DNA of 22,008 nt, from contig DKEX01000087.1 of NCBI GenBank assembly GCA_002452295.1, positions 24,301 to 46,308 of the forward strand, given 5' to 3'. This document shows, piece by piece, positions 7,205-14,317 of this stretch. Position 1 is the first letter of the stretch, and the number at the start of each line of letters is the position of its first letter. The position numbers and the translations under genes are program-made. Source of the DNA: Firmicutes bacterium UBA6811 (GTDB lineage: Bacteria; Bacillota; SHA-98; UBA4971). A model generated the notes under the pieces. It did no database searches. It saw only the letters and a program-made list of their open reading frames with translations, and was not told where the DNA came from.

Positions 7205-8226
7205 GATTCCCAGGCCCCCTTGAAACCACCGCTCAGCCTCAGGTACACGGCGGAGAATATGAACAGGAAGACGAAGATGACAAGCGCGTACGCCGCTCCA
7301 AACCCGTAGCGATAGAACTCGAACACGGCCTTGTACATCGAAGTCACCAGCAGATCGGTGCCCTCCATCGGGCCGCCCTTCGTGACCAGGTAGATCACGT
7401 TGAAGTTGTTGAACGTCCAGACCACTCCGAGGATCACGGCGGGGGTCAGCACCGGCTTCAGAAGAGGCATCGTGACGGCCCGGAACTGCTGCCACGCGGA
7501 CGCCCCGTCGATCTGGGCCGCGTCGTAGTAGTCCTGGGATATGCTTTGCAGGCCGCCGAGGAGCACCACCATCATGAACGGGATCCCCAGCCACACATTG
7601 ACCAGCACCACAGCGACAAAGGCCCATCTCGGATCGGTGAGCCACTGCACCGGGTGAAGGCCCATCCTCTCGAGCATGAGGTTAACGAAGCCGTACTGAT
7701 AATGGAACTCGCCCTTCCAGGCGAGCGCCGAGATGACCTGCGGGAGCGCCCACGGCACGACCAGGAGGGTCCGGTATATGCCTTTGCCCCTCATGGGCCT
7801 GTTCAGAAGGATGGCAAGCCCGAGCCCTCCGAGCACGTGGCACGCGACGTTGATTACGGTCCATAGCACCGTCCTGCTCAGCAACTGAAAGAATGTCACC
7901 TTCTGCAGCACCGGCAGGCGGAAGACGTCGAGGAGGTTTGTGATGCCATGCGAAAGGCCCACGGAAAACTCCTTGAAGCGGAACATGTTCATGTTGCTGA
8001 AGGCGAGATAGATGTTGAAGCCGAAGGGGTAGATGATGAGCGCCATCACTCCGACGAGCGCCGGGAGCAGCAACATGAACGGCAGCGCATACTTGTACCT
8101 CAGAAGCCTGTAAAGGATGAGGTAAGCCAGTCCCTCCAGGACAACGACGCTCGCGGCGACGATCCCGAGAAGCCTTCCGATCTCACCAAGCCCCCGTGCG
8201 ACAATTTCCCACGTCAGAGGGATCAA
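7201..8226 (-). CDS. Sugar ABC transporter permease, MalF type (CUT1)
   Basis: A 341-residue inner-membrane permease pairing with the MalG-type protein. It has about seven membrane segments, with an extra N-terminal segment before the core that begins LPFMLLLPALVGVMALIIYPF. The EAA loop is DYYDAAQIDGASAWQQFRAVTMPLLKPVL. The start is uncertain: I take TTG at 8224-8226 because GAGGTG lies 9 nt upstream and because the hairpin at 8249-8288 would otherwise be inside the coding region. A GTG at 8235 and a TTG at 8292 are in frame alternatives. It lies 88 bp after the binding-protein gene and overlaps the next permease by 4 bp. The family motifs make the function clear; the sugar is unknown. Confidence 0.88.
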   Translation of the reverse strand: MIPLTWEIVARGLGEIGRLLGIVAASVVVLEGLAYLILYRLLRYKYALPFMLLLPALVGVMALIIYPFGFNIYLAFSNMNMFRFKEFSVGLSHGITNLLDVFRLPVLQKVTFFQLLSRTVLWTVINVACHVLGGLGLAILLNRPMRGKGIYRTLLVVPWALPQVISALAWKGEFHYQYGFVNLMLERMGLHPVQWLTDPRWAFVAVVLVNVWLGIPFMMVVLLGGLQSISQDYYDAAQIDGASAWQQFRAVTMPLLKPVLTPAVILGVVWTFNNFNVIYLVTKGGPMEGTDLLVTSMYKAVFEFYRYGFGAAYALVIFVFLFIFSAVYLRLSGGFKGAWES

Positions 8227-8248
8227 TGCTTTCACCACCTCGGAAGCG

Positions 8249-8288
8249 GGCAGGCCCGGACAAAAGCCCAATCTCACCCGGGCCTGCC
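8249..8288 (-). other. Intercistronic stem-loop between binding-protein and permease genes
   Basis: The exact 11-bp arms GGCAGGCCCGG (8249-8259) and CCGGGCCTGCC (8278-8288) flank an 18-nt loop. The structure lies between the binding-protein stop (8315) and the MalF-type start (8226), with no T-tract after it. Hairpins at this place, as between malE and malF in enteric bacteria, protect the upstream mRNA and give more binding protein than permease; the same role is inferred here. Confidence 0.7.
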
Positions 8289-8314
8289 GCAAGCCTCGCT
8301 TGTGTGTCTCGTGG

Positions 8315-9574
8315 TTACTTGGTCATCTCGCGGATTGCCTTTTCGGCCGCCTCCTGCATCGCCTTGGCAGCATCCTTCGGTGACATCTTGTCAGCCATCA
8401 CGGCCTCCTGGTTCGGCCTGATGGCGTCCCAGGCCGCCCGCATCTCGGGCACCGTGGGCATCGGCTTACCGACGACCATCTGGTCAGACGAGCCCTTGAG
8501 GATCGGGTCCTCGGTCACCAGCGGGCTCTTCAGGGCGTCGGCAAGGGCGGGCAACCTCTTGAACTTCTCGAGGAACCGGAGCTGGATGTCAGGGGAAACG
8601 AGATAGTCAGCGAACTCCTTCACGGCTTTCAGCTTGTCGCCCTCGAGATACTCGGGGAACATGAGGTAAATGCCGCTCGTCATGGGCGAAGGCCACTTGC
8701 CTGTCTTGGTGACCTTCGGAATCCGGGCGACGCCGAGGTCGACGTTCTTCTTGACGTCGCCGCCCTGGTAAGCACCGAGAGACCAGTCGCCGTTGATGAT
8801 CATGGCCGCCTTGCCCTCTTTGAACAGGGAATCAGCGGCGTTGTAGTCGGCTTCCATCGGGACTATCTTGTGGACGAACTTCAGATCGCGCAGGAACTGC
8901 AGGCAGTCGATCATCGCCTGGGTGTTGAGGGTGGGCTTTGTGCCATCGAGCGGCCAGCCGCCGAACCCACCGAGCCACGGAGCGAGCCAGAACGGCTCGT
9001 TGAGGTTATAGACAAGGCCGTACTGGTCGGGCTTGCCATCCTTGTCGATGTCCTTCGTGAGCTCCTTGCTGACCTTGATGAGCTCGTCGGTGTCCTTCGG
9101 CGCGGTCTTGATGAGCTTCTTGTTGTAGAGGAGCATCAGGTGGTTCCCGACGCTGATGGGAACTCCCCAGACCTTGCCGTCGAGCTCAACGGCCTCGATG
9201 CCCGGCTTGACGAATTTGTCCATGTATCCGGCAGGGAACACCTGGTCAACGGGCTTGATGAGCTTCATCGCCACGAACGGGCCAGCGTGGTCTGAGACCG
9301 TCCAGAGGAGGTCGGGGCCTGTGCCTGCAAACGCCGCCGACTGGAAGTTCTGGCGCAGGTCCTCGACGCCGTAGTTGACCACCTCGAAGGTCACGCCGGG
9401 ATGGCCCTTGGAATACTCCTGGGTAAGCACCATGATCTCCTGCAAGACGCCCTCGGCTTCGCCTTCCTTGGTCCAGAGGGTCAGGGCAACTTTCTTCTGG
9501 GCCATCGCACCAGCGGGCACAATCAGAGCAACCATCATCAGAAGAACCAATACCGAGACAATCGTCCTTCTCAC
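8315..9574 (-). CDS. Extracellular sugar-binding protein of ABC importer (family 1, MalE-like)
   Basis: A 419-residue secreted solute-binding protein that captures a sugar and delivers it to the MalF/MalG-type permeases. The signal peptide (hydrophobic core about 5-22) ends in AGAMA with likely cleavage after residue 25. There is no cysteine for lipid attachment, so it should be a free protein, which fits a periplasm rather than a single-membrane cell surface. The mature part starts VALTLWTKEGEAEGVL and holds FQSAAFAGTGPDLLWT and LDGKVWGVPISVGNHLMLLYNKKL, all typical of cluster-1 sugar-binding proteins. The DIDKDGKPDQYGLVY stretch is common in MalE-like members. The GTG start at 9572-9574 follows AAGGAGGGAG at 6 nt. 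The ligand could be a maltose-type or other alpha-linked oligosaccharide, but this is not provable here. Confidence 0.9.
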   Translation of the reverse strand: MRRTIVSVLVLLMMVALIVPAGAMAQKKVALTLWTKEGEAEGVLQEIMVLTQEYSKGHPGVTFEVVNYGVEDLRQNFQSAAFAGTGPDLLWTVSDHAGPFVAMKLIKPVDQVFPAGYMDKFVKPGIEAVELDGKVWGVPISVGNHLMLLYNKKLIKTAPKDTDELIKVSKELTKDIDKDGKPDQYGLVYNLNEPFWLAPWLGGFGGWPLDGTKPTLNTQAMIDCLQFLRDLKFVHKIVPMEADYNAADSLFKEGKAAMIINGDWSLGAYQGGDVKKNVDLGVARIPKVTKTGKWPSPMTSGIYLMFPEYLEGDKLKAVKEFADYLVSPDIQLRFLEKFKRLPALADALKSPLVTEDPILKGSSDQMVVGKPMPTVPEMRAAWDAIRPNQEAVMADKMSPKDAAKAMQEAAEKAIREMTK

Positions 9575-9611
9575 TGTAGGCTCCCTCCTTGATCGTTTTA
9601 CGTGACCCGCA

Positions 9612-9642
9612 ATCGTCGCATACCAGCATCAACCTGTGTCAA
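9612..9642 (-). promoter_or_regulatory. Possible second promoter before the sugar-binding protein gene
   Basis: A perfect -35, TTGACA (9637-9642, minus strand), stands 63 nt before the binding-protein start and shares TTGACACAG with the lacI promoter. No good -10 follows at normal distance (GACGAT at a 19-bp spacing is the best). It may be a weak or activator-dependent promoter, or chance. Confidence 0.3.
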
Positions 9643-9693
9643 GCCGCCACCCGGACCACCATACAGGCCAGCACGCCACACCAGGAAACGCCG

Positions 9694-10746
9694 TCACACC
9701 CAGGCCTCTGCCAGCGCACCACCTCCCTCGGCAGATTTCATCCCAACACCACACGACTCCCTCACCACAAGCTCGGTGGGAAGAACGATCTTCCTCGGCT
9801 TCCTCCCGGGACTCGAGATCAGCCTCAAGACCTCCTTCGCGGCGCTCCTGCCCATGACCTCGCCCTGCTGCTTGACGGTGGAAAGCGTGGGTCTCACGTA
9901 GGAGGCCGCCTCGATGTCATCGAACCCCACGACCGCTGCGTCGCGCGGCACCTTTCGCCCCGCCTCGCGCAGCGCCTTGATGGCGCCTATGGCCATGAGG
10001 TCGCTCGCCGCGAAGACCGCCGTTATGTCGGGGGAGACCTCGAGGATGCGCCTCATGGCAGCCATGCCGCCCTCCTCGGTGAAGTTGCCGCCAGCGACCA
10101 GCCTGGGATCGAGCGGTATGCCGTGGTCAGAGAGAGCCTGTTTGTAGCCGAAGAACCTCCCCTCGGAGATGGCGGACGGGGTGTGTCCGTCTATGTACGC
10201 GATGCGACGATGCCCGAGCGCGATGAGATGGTCCACCGCAGACCTGGCACCGCCGATGTTGTCTGAGGTGACATATGTCATTCTCGGACCTTCGTAGGGG
10301 ATGTCGATGAGGACGGTGGGGATCCCGCTTGTCGAGATCTCCTCGAGTATCGCGCCCCCCGGGAGGGTGCCCATGAGGAAGAGGCCCTCCACCTTGGACT
10401 CGTAGCATCTCCGGAGGTTCTCGCGCCAGCGCCTGTCGCGGCTGTCCTTAACGCTGAGGACCAGGTCATAACCGGCCTTCTCTATCTCCGCGGTGATGCC
10501 GCATATGACCTCGTAGAAAAACGGATGGCGCAGGCCCTCGACGGAGAAGAGCATGAGCTCCAGCACATAGCTCCTCTTCCGCACGAGCCGCCGCGCCAGG
10601 GCGCTCGGATGATAGTTCAGCTCTTTCATGACGGCGCGCACGCGCTTCTCGGTTTCCGCGCTTATGTCGCCATATGCGTTCAACACGTGGGACACGGTGC
10701 TGACAGACACGCCCGCCTTGCTCGCAATGTCCTTTATCGTCGCCAC
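9694..10746 (-). CDS. LacI-family transcriptional regulator of the sugar-uptake operon
   Basis: A 350-residue repressor-type protein. The helix-turn-helix TIKDIASKAGVSVSTVSHVLN is at residues 3-23, and the hinge helix YHPSALARRL follows near 46-55. The rest is a periplasmic-binding-protein-like effector domain ending with the usual LPTELVVRESCG. The GTG at 10744-10746 is chosen because AGAAGGAG lies 8 nt upstream and this puts the helix-turn-helix at its usual position; a 10-residue longer start is rejected. It is the first gene of the sugar cluster, 119 bp before the binding-protein gene. A 14-bp LacI-type operator in its own promoter indicates autoregulation and, if the genes are co-transcribed, control of the whole operon. 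The inducer is probably the imported sugar or a product of it. Confidence 0.92.
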   Translation of the reverse strand: MATIKDIASKAGVSVSTVSHVLNAYGDISAETEKRVRAVMKELNYHPSALARRLVRKRSYVLELMLFSVEGLRHPFFYEVICGITAEIEKAGYDLVLSVKDSRDRRWRENLRRCYESKVEGLFLMGTLPGGAILEEISTSGIPTVLIDIPYEGPRMTYVTSDNIGGARSAVDHLIALGHRRIAYIDGHTPSAISEGRFFGYKQALSDHGIPLDPRLVAGGNFTEEGGMAAMRRILEVSPDITAVFAASDLMAIGAIKALREAGRKVPRDAAVVGFDDIEAASYVRPTLSTVKQQGEVMGRSAAKEVLRLISSPGRKPRKIVLPTELVVRESCGVGMKSAEGGGALAEAWV

Positions 10747-10804
10747 GTTTCTAGCTCCTTCTGCCGCGTATTCCACCGCTCATAGAAGCCAGGTCCCCGG
10801 CGGC

Positions 10805-10818
10805 CTACAACGTTGTAG
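10805..10818. promoter_or_regulatory. LacI-type operator at the lacI promoter
   Basis: CTACAACGTTGTAG is a perfect 14-bp palindrome with a central CG, the form LacI-family dimers with a leucine hinge recognise. It begins 9 nt after the -10 hexamer, so it covers the transcription start. I found no second copy elsewhere in the window. Confidence 0.8.
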
Positions 10819-10827
10819 CACACTCTC

Positions 10828-10857
10828 ATTATAGGACCCGGCCCAGCGCTGTGTCAA
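10828..10857 (-). promoter_or_regulatory. Consensus sigma-70-type promoter of the lacI-led operon
   Basis: On the minus strand TTGACA (10852-10857) and TATAAT (10828-10833) are both perfect matches, with an 18-bp spacer. Transcription would start near 10820, inside or next to the palindromic operator, and reach the lacI start about 75 nt later. A full consensus promoter with an operator on the start site is a typical tightly repressed arrangement. Confidence 0.88.
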
Positions 10858-10962
10858 GAAGAACTTGCTAAAACTTGAGAAACCGCGTAGCCTCGGCTGG
10901 TATTGCCGGCTCTGCCTGAACCTGGAAGACCCGGCCAGGCTACTATGGGGAACGGGGTAAGG

Positions 10963-10993
10963 AAGCCCCCGGGCCGGGGTGGCCCGGGGGCTT
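10963..10993 (-). terminator. Terminator after the beta-barrel gene
   Basis: A perfect 13-bp stem (AAGCCCCCGGGCC, 10963-10975, with GGCCCGGGGGCTT, 10981-10993) closes a 5-nt loop, 54 nt past the beta-barrel stop codon. The minus-strand tail, CCTTACC, is only mildly T-rich, but the stem is very stable. With the lacI promoter it fills most of the 301-bp gap 10747-11047. Confidence 0.75.
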
Positions 10994-11047
10994 TACCGGG
11001 TATGACGCACCCGGCGGCGTGACAAGTGAGAAGGTGGGTTTTCTATT

Positions 11048-12535
11048 TTAGAATTCGACCTTCATGCCAGCCGTGAGGGAGAACCCATCGGCTCTCTTCG
11101 TGGTGTAGTCCCTGTTGTAGCTGGCGATGAACTCGATGCCGTTGGGCGCCGTGTACTCGGCCTTGCCCATGTATGCGGCCTTACCCTCAGCCCACTTGAG
11201 GTTTCCGGACAGCCCCACGCCCGAGAGCATTGGAGCATCGAACGTGGTGGACGCCGAGACCTCGTGCTCGGTGGGCCTGATGCTGGACATCGTGAGGTCG
11301 TACTGGGTGTCGACCACCGCTGGCCCGACCGGGATGTCGTAGCCGAGACCGAGCGTCACCGTGGTCTCCTTCGGGTTGTCGGCCTTGACAGCGTTCTCGC
11401 CCGTGTTGTCAAGGATCTCGTACGGCCTGTCGACCGTTGACCACATCGTCTTTACGCCGGCCTCGATGCCGAGACCCGCGTACTCTGTGGTCGCCTTGGC
11501 GCCGACGGTCGTCCTCTCGCCCACGAGGGCGCGGTTGGCATCCCTCTGCTCGTGCCAGTCGGCAGTGCCGACCAGGTTCACGCCGCTGATGATGGTAGCG
11601 ACCTCGCCGCTTGCGCCGCGCTTGCCGGCGTTGAGGTCGACCACGTTGATGTCGTTACCGTCGTCGTCCTTGCTGTCGTCGCGGTATATCGGGTTGAACT
11701 TCGGATCGAAGTTCCGGAAGCCCAGAACCGCGCTGACCCCGGGCAGCATGGGGATCTCGCCGATGCCGGTCTCGGCCTTCACGACCGAGGCCTCGTTGGC
11801 GCCGTCCCAGGCCGCCGCGCCGGTCACGTCGATGCCGGGCACCGGTGCGAACTGGGCAGCCCCGGCGAGAGCGATGCGGTCGCCGGTCTTCAGGGCGGCG
11901 CCCTCGAGGCCGATCCCCTGGATGTTGGCCTTGGCGAAGATGCCGCGGTCGGTGAACCTCTTGCTTTCCTCAGCAGAGACCTTGCGGGTCGCCCAGCCGT
12001 AGAACCCGCCGAGCTCCACCGGGCCGAAGTGCACGCCGTTCACTTGAGCGCCCTCGATCACGCCGTCCGTCTCGGACAGGTGCGCGATATAGGGCGAATA
12101 GTCAATGGCGAGGTCGCCGAACCTCGTGGTCACGTCCTGCCCGCCAGTGAGAAACGGGCCCGTGGTCTCGAGGTAGACCTTGTCGATCGTCAGTTCGCCT
12201 GCGGGAGTGATTTTCACGGGTGTCAGCTCTCTACCGTTTTCACCCATGCCAACGGAGCCCGGGTCCTCTGGGTTTGCAGTGTTGCCAAAGAAAGGAGCGT
12301 ACTTGATGGGCGCAAACCCCACGAACGCCCGGATCTGTTGGCCGCCTGCCATCTCCATGGAGAGGTTCAGACGAAGATCCGATGTGGCAGTTATCCCCGT
12401 GCTGATCGGATCAGCGGGAACCACCTGGAACGTGGTCTCGAGGGACCCGCCCAGGTTGATGGCGGGGGCTGCCCACACCGGCGCTGCCAGGGCTATAGCC
12501 ATGATGGCAGCTAGTGCAGCGACTGGTTTTCTCAT
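11048..12535 (-). CDS. Putative outer-membrane beta-barrel protein (porin-like), family not recognised
   Basis: A 495-residue secreted protein. The signal peptide has a hydrophobic core (about 5-20) and a likely cut after VWA or VWAA (22-23), with no lipobox. The mature chain is full of alternating polar/apolar strands with aromatic ends, for example TTEYAGLGIEAGVKTMW, TVTLGLGYDIPVG and GIEFIASYNRDYTTKRADG. It ends SLTAGMKVEF; a C-terminal Phe after a strand is the hallmark of barrels inserted by the BAM machinery. There is no SLH domain and no coiled coil. Acidic, Asp-rich loops (DDSKDDDGNDIN) could be periplasmic turns or cation sites. I do not recognise a named family. The ATG at 12533-12535 follows AAGGGGG at 7 nt. 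It is flanked by its own promoter and terminator, next to the sugar operon, so a role in sugar entry across an outer membrane is possible but unproven. Confidence 0.72.
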   Translation of the reverse strand: MRKPVAALAAIMAIALAAPVWAAPAINLGGSLETTFQVVPADPISTGITATSDLRLNLSMEMAGGQQIRAFVGFAPIKYAPFFGNTANPEDPGSVGMGENGRELTPVKITPAGELTIDKVYLETTGPFLTGGQDVTTRFGDLAIDYSPYIAHLSETDGVIEGAQVNGVHFGPVELGGFYGWATRKVSAEESKRFTDRGIFAKANIQGIGLEGAALKTGDRIALAGAAQFAPVPGIDVTGAAAWDGANEASVVKAETGIGEIPMLPGVSAVLGFRNFDPKFNPIYRDDSKDDDGNDINVVDLNAGKRGASGEVATIISGVNLVGTADWHEQRDANRALVGERTTVGAKATTEYAGLGIEAGVKTMWSTVDRPYEILDNTGENAVKADNPKETTVTLGLGYDIPVGPAVVDTQYDLTMSSIRPTEHEVSASTTFDAPMLSGVGLSGNLKWAEGKAAYMGKAEYTAPNGIEFIASYNRDYTTKRADGFSLTAGMKVEF

Positions 12536-12767
12536 TGTTCATCCCCCTTGGTGTGTCTTCTGGTTCGAGCTTGCCGCGATTTGTGCTGCGATGGGGGCTT
12601 TCTGCAAGTGTCCTTGTTTCCTTGCTTCGTTCCCCGGCTGCGAAGTATTCAGCGTATCGATAACCCCGGCTTCAGGCGCGCCTCTTCGGGGGTGCACCTC
12701 CTTTCCGTCGCCTGCCGGGCCTGGAATTCGTGCAATATCCAGTGCGCGAGTGCGCGATATCCAGTGC
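12536..12767 (-). other. Long structured leader of the beta-barrel gene
   Basis: About 230 nt lie between the candidate promoter and the start codon. The leader can form ACCCC/GGGGT around the palindrome AGGCGCGCCT, and CTTCG/CGAAG further on. A CCCCC run at about 12593-12597 could pair with the GGGGG of the Shine-Dalgarno sequence. The element GCCGGGGTTATCGAT recalls one strand of c-di-GMP-I riboswitches, but the rest of that consensus is missing. No known riboswitch is called. Confidence 0.35.
12730..12767. repeat. Two direct repeats 22 bp apart at the beta-barrel promoter
   Basis: The plus-strand core ATATCCAGTGC occurs twice (ending at 12745 and 12767), each preceded by a GTGC element. 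A spacing of 22 bp is two helical turns, so a dimer or tandem pair of regulators would sit on the same DNA face. The repeats lie just past the putative -10, where bound protein would block transcription. Confidence 0.55.
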
Positions 12768-12795
12768 ATCAGAATGCGCTTCATATGGTTGTCAA
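12768..12795 (-). promoter_or_regulatory. Candidate promoter of the beta-barrel gene
   Basis: On the minus strand a perfect -35, TTGACA (12790-12795), is followed after 16 bp by TCTGAT (12768-12773), a 4-of-6 match to the -10 consensus. Confidence 0.5.
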
Positions 12796-12904
12796 AGGTC
12801 ATGGTCGGCAGTGCAGCCCCTCTGTTTTCCCTATTCTCCGCCTTGCCTGGTATTCCTTCACGTTGCTCGTGTTTGCGGGCATGTAAGTGATGGCAACCCC
12901 GGAG

Positions 12905-12942
12905 GCAAAATGCCAGGGCAGGATCGAGTTCCCTGCTCTGGC
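12905..12942 (-). terminator. Intrinsic terminator of the aspartokinase gene
   Basis: On the minus strand GCCAGAGCAGG and CCTGCCCTGGC form an 11-bp stem with one mismatch around a 9-nt loop (12912-12942). It is followed by ATTTTG, and starts 16 nt after the lysC stop codon. Confidence 0.8.
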
Positions 12943-12957
12943 AGTGCGTCCAACCCA

Positions 12958-14172
12958 TCAGGCGGTGGACGCATCGGGCGCCCCCAGATCGAACTCGTCG
13001 TACAGGGCCCGGACGGCCTGCGACACGCTGGTCTGGTCCACAAGACACGATATGGTGACCTCGGAGTCGACGGTCTGCATGATGTGGACCCCTGCGCGGT
13101 GGAGGGCCTCGACCACCCTCGCCATCACGCCGGGCACCTCCTGCATGCCTGCACCGACCACCGACACCTTGGCGCACTCCGCCATGACATGGCACTGGAA
13201 GCCCCCCGACCGGAGCGCCTCCCCCGCAGCCTGCGCAAAGTCGTCTTTCACCGTGAACAGGATCGCCCTCGGCGTCACGTTGATGAAGTCCACGTTGATC
13301 CCCACGGTGCTTATGGCCTTCAGTATCGCCACCCTGGCCCGGGACGGCTCCGCCGCGTTGGGGTACACTGCCTCGATGCGGGCGAGGCCGTCCGCGTGGG
13401 CGATGCCGGTTATCACCCTGCGCGATGCAGCGCCGGTGATGAACGTGCCCTCCGACTCGCCGAGAGTGCTCCTCACCCGCACCGGGATGCCGCCCTGCTG
13501 CGCTATGTGGACCGCCCTCGGGTGCACGACCTTCGCGCCGTTGCTCGCGAGCTCCTCGACCTCGAAGTACGTGATGGCCGAGATCAGCCTGGCCTCCGGC
13601 ACGATCTTCGGGTCAACGGTCATGACGCCCTCGACGTCGGTGTAGATCTCCACGCATTCCGCCCGCAGGGCCACCCCGAGGGCCGTGGCCGTGGTGTCGC
13701 TCCCACCCCTGCCCAGCGTCGTGATCTCGCCGTCATCGGTCGCGCCCTGGAAACCCGCCACTATCGGGATCTGCCCGGAGGCGAGGGCGCCAAGCACCCG
13801 CGCGGTGTTGATGGCCTGGATGTTCGCGTCGCCGAACTCCGCATCGGTGCGTATGCCGGCCTGGGCGCCCGTAAGCGGAACTGCCTCGTACCCCGCCGCC
13901 CTGAGGTATCCCGCCATGACCACTGAGCTTATGACCTCGCCGCACGACGCAAGGAGATCGAGGCCGCGCGGGTCCACGGGGAGCCCCCTGCCCCTCACGA
14001 GATCCAGCAGGGAATCCGTGGCGTACGGCCCGGGCCGCCTTCCCATGGCTGATACGACCACCACCGGATCAAAGCCCTGTTCTTTTGCGTGGACCACTCT
14101 ATCGCGCGCCCTCAGGCGCGCCTCCTCGTCGGCGACGGAAGTCCCTCCGAACTTCTGCACAATTATGCGCAC
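12958..14172 (-). CDS. lysC: Aspartate kinase
   Basis: A 404-residue cytoplasmic enzyme that phosphorylates aspartate, the first step toward lysine, threonine and methionine. The kinase domain carries KFGGTS (7-12), LLASCGEVISS and GRGGSDTTA (154-162). From about residue 265 there are two ACT regulatory domains (GINVDFINV and GVHIMQTV strands), which normally bind lysine or threonine for feedback inhibition. Length matches monofunctional bacterial aspartokinases. The GTG at 14170-14172 is chosen because the protein then starts RIIVQKFGGTS as usual; GAGG is 6 nt and AGGAGG 12 nt upstream. A 138-residue longer open frame is rejected: it crosses the upstream terminator and a pentanucleotide repeat. 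It is transcribed separately from the arginine operon, and its leader is structured. No domain is missing. Confidence 0.95.
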   Translation of the reverse strand: MRIIVQKFGGTSVADEEARLRARDRVVHAKEQGFDPVVVVSAMGRRPGPYATDSLLDLVRGRGLPVDPRGLDLLASCGEVISSVVMAGYLRAAGYEAVPLTGAQAGIRTDAEFGDANIQAINTARVLGALASGQIPIVAGFQGATDDGEITTLGRGGSDTTATALGVALRAECVEIYTDVEGVMTVDPKIVPEARLISAITYFEVEELASNGAKVVHPRAVHIAQQGGIPVRVRSTLGESEGTFITGAASRRVITGIAHADGLARIEAVYPNAAEPSRARVAILKAISTVGINVDFINVTPRAILFTVKDDFAQAAGEALRSGGFQCHVMAECAKVSVVGAGMQEVPGVMARVVEALHRAGVHIMQTVDSEVTISCLVDQTSVSQAVRALYDEFDLGAPDASTA

Positions 14173-14200
14173 CTTCTGCCTCGTCCTCCTGTTGCCCTGT

Positions 14201-14229
14201 GCTGAACTGAGCTGAGCTGAGCTGAGCCG
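14201..14229. repeat. GCTGA pentanucleotide microsatellite in the lysC leader
   Basis: Five consecutive 5-bp units (GCTGA, ACTGA, then GCTGA three times) lie 29-53 nt upstream of the lysC start. An adjoining 12-bp unit, TGTGTGCGGCCT/C, is also repeated in tandem (about 14239-14262). Such arrays can change length by slippage and would then alter the leader. Confidence 0.75.
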
Positions 14230-14317
14230 TGCACCCCTGTGTGCGGCCTTGTGTGCGGCCCTGCAAGCCTTCGGCCCCGCGCGGGTCCTCCCATGTCCCC
14301 GGCGCCCCGCGTGCCTG

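Noticed and set aside
12650..12730. c-di-GMP-I riboswitch in the beta-barrel leader
   Set aside because: Only the 3' strand-like string GCCGGGGTTATCGAT fits; the required GGGACGCAAAGCC-type core is missing.
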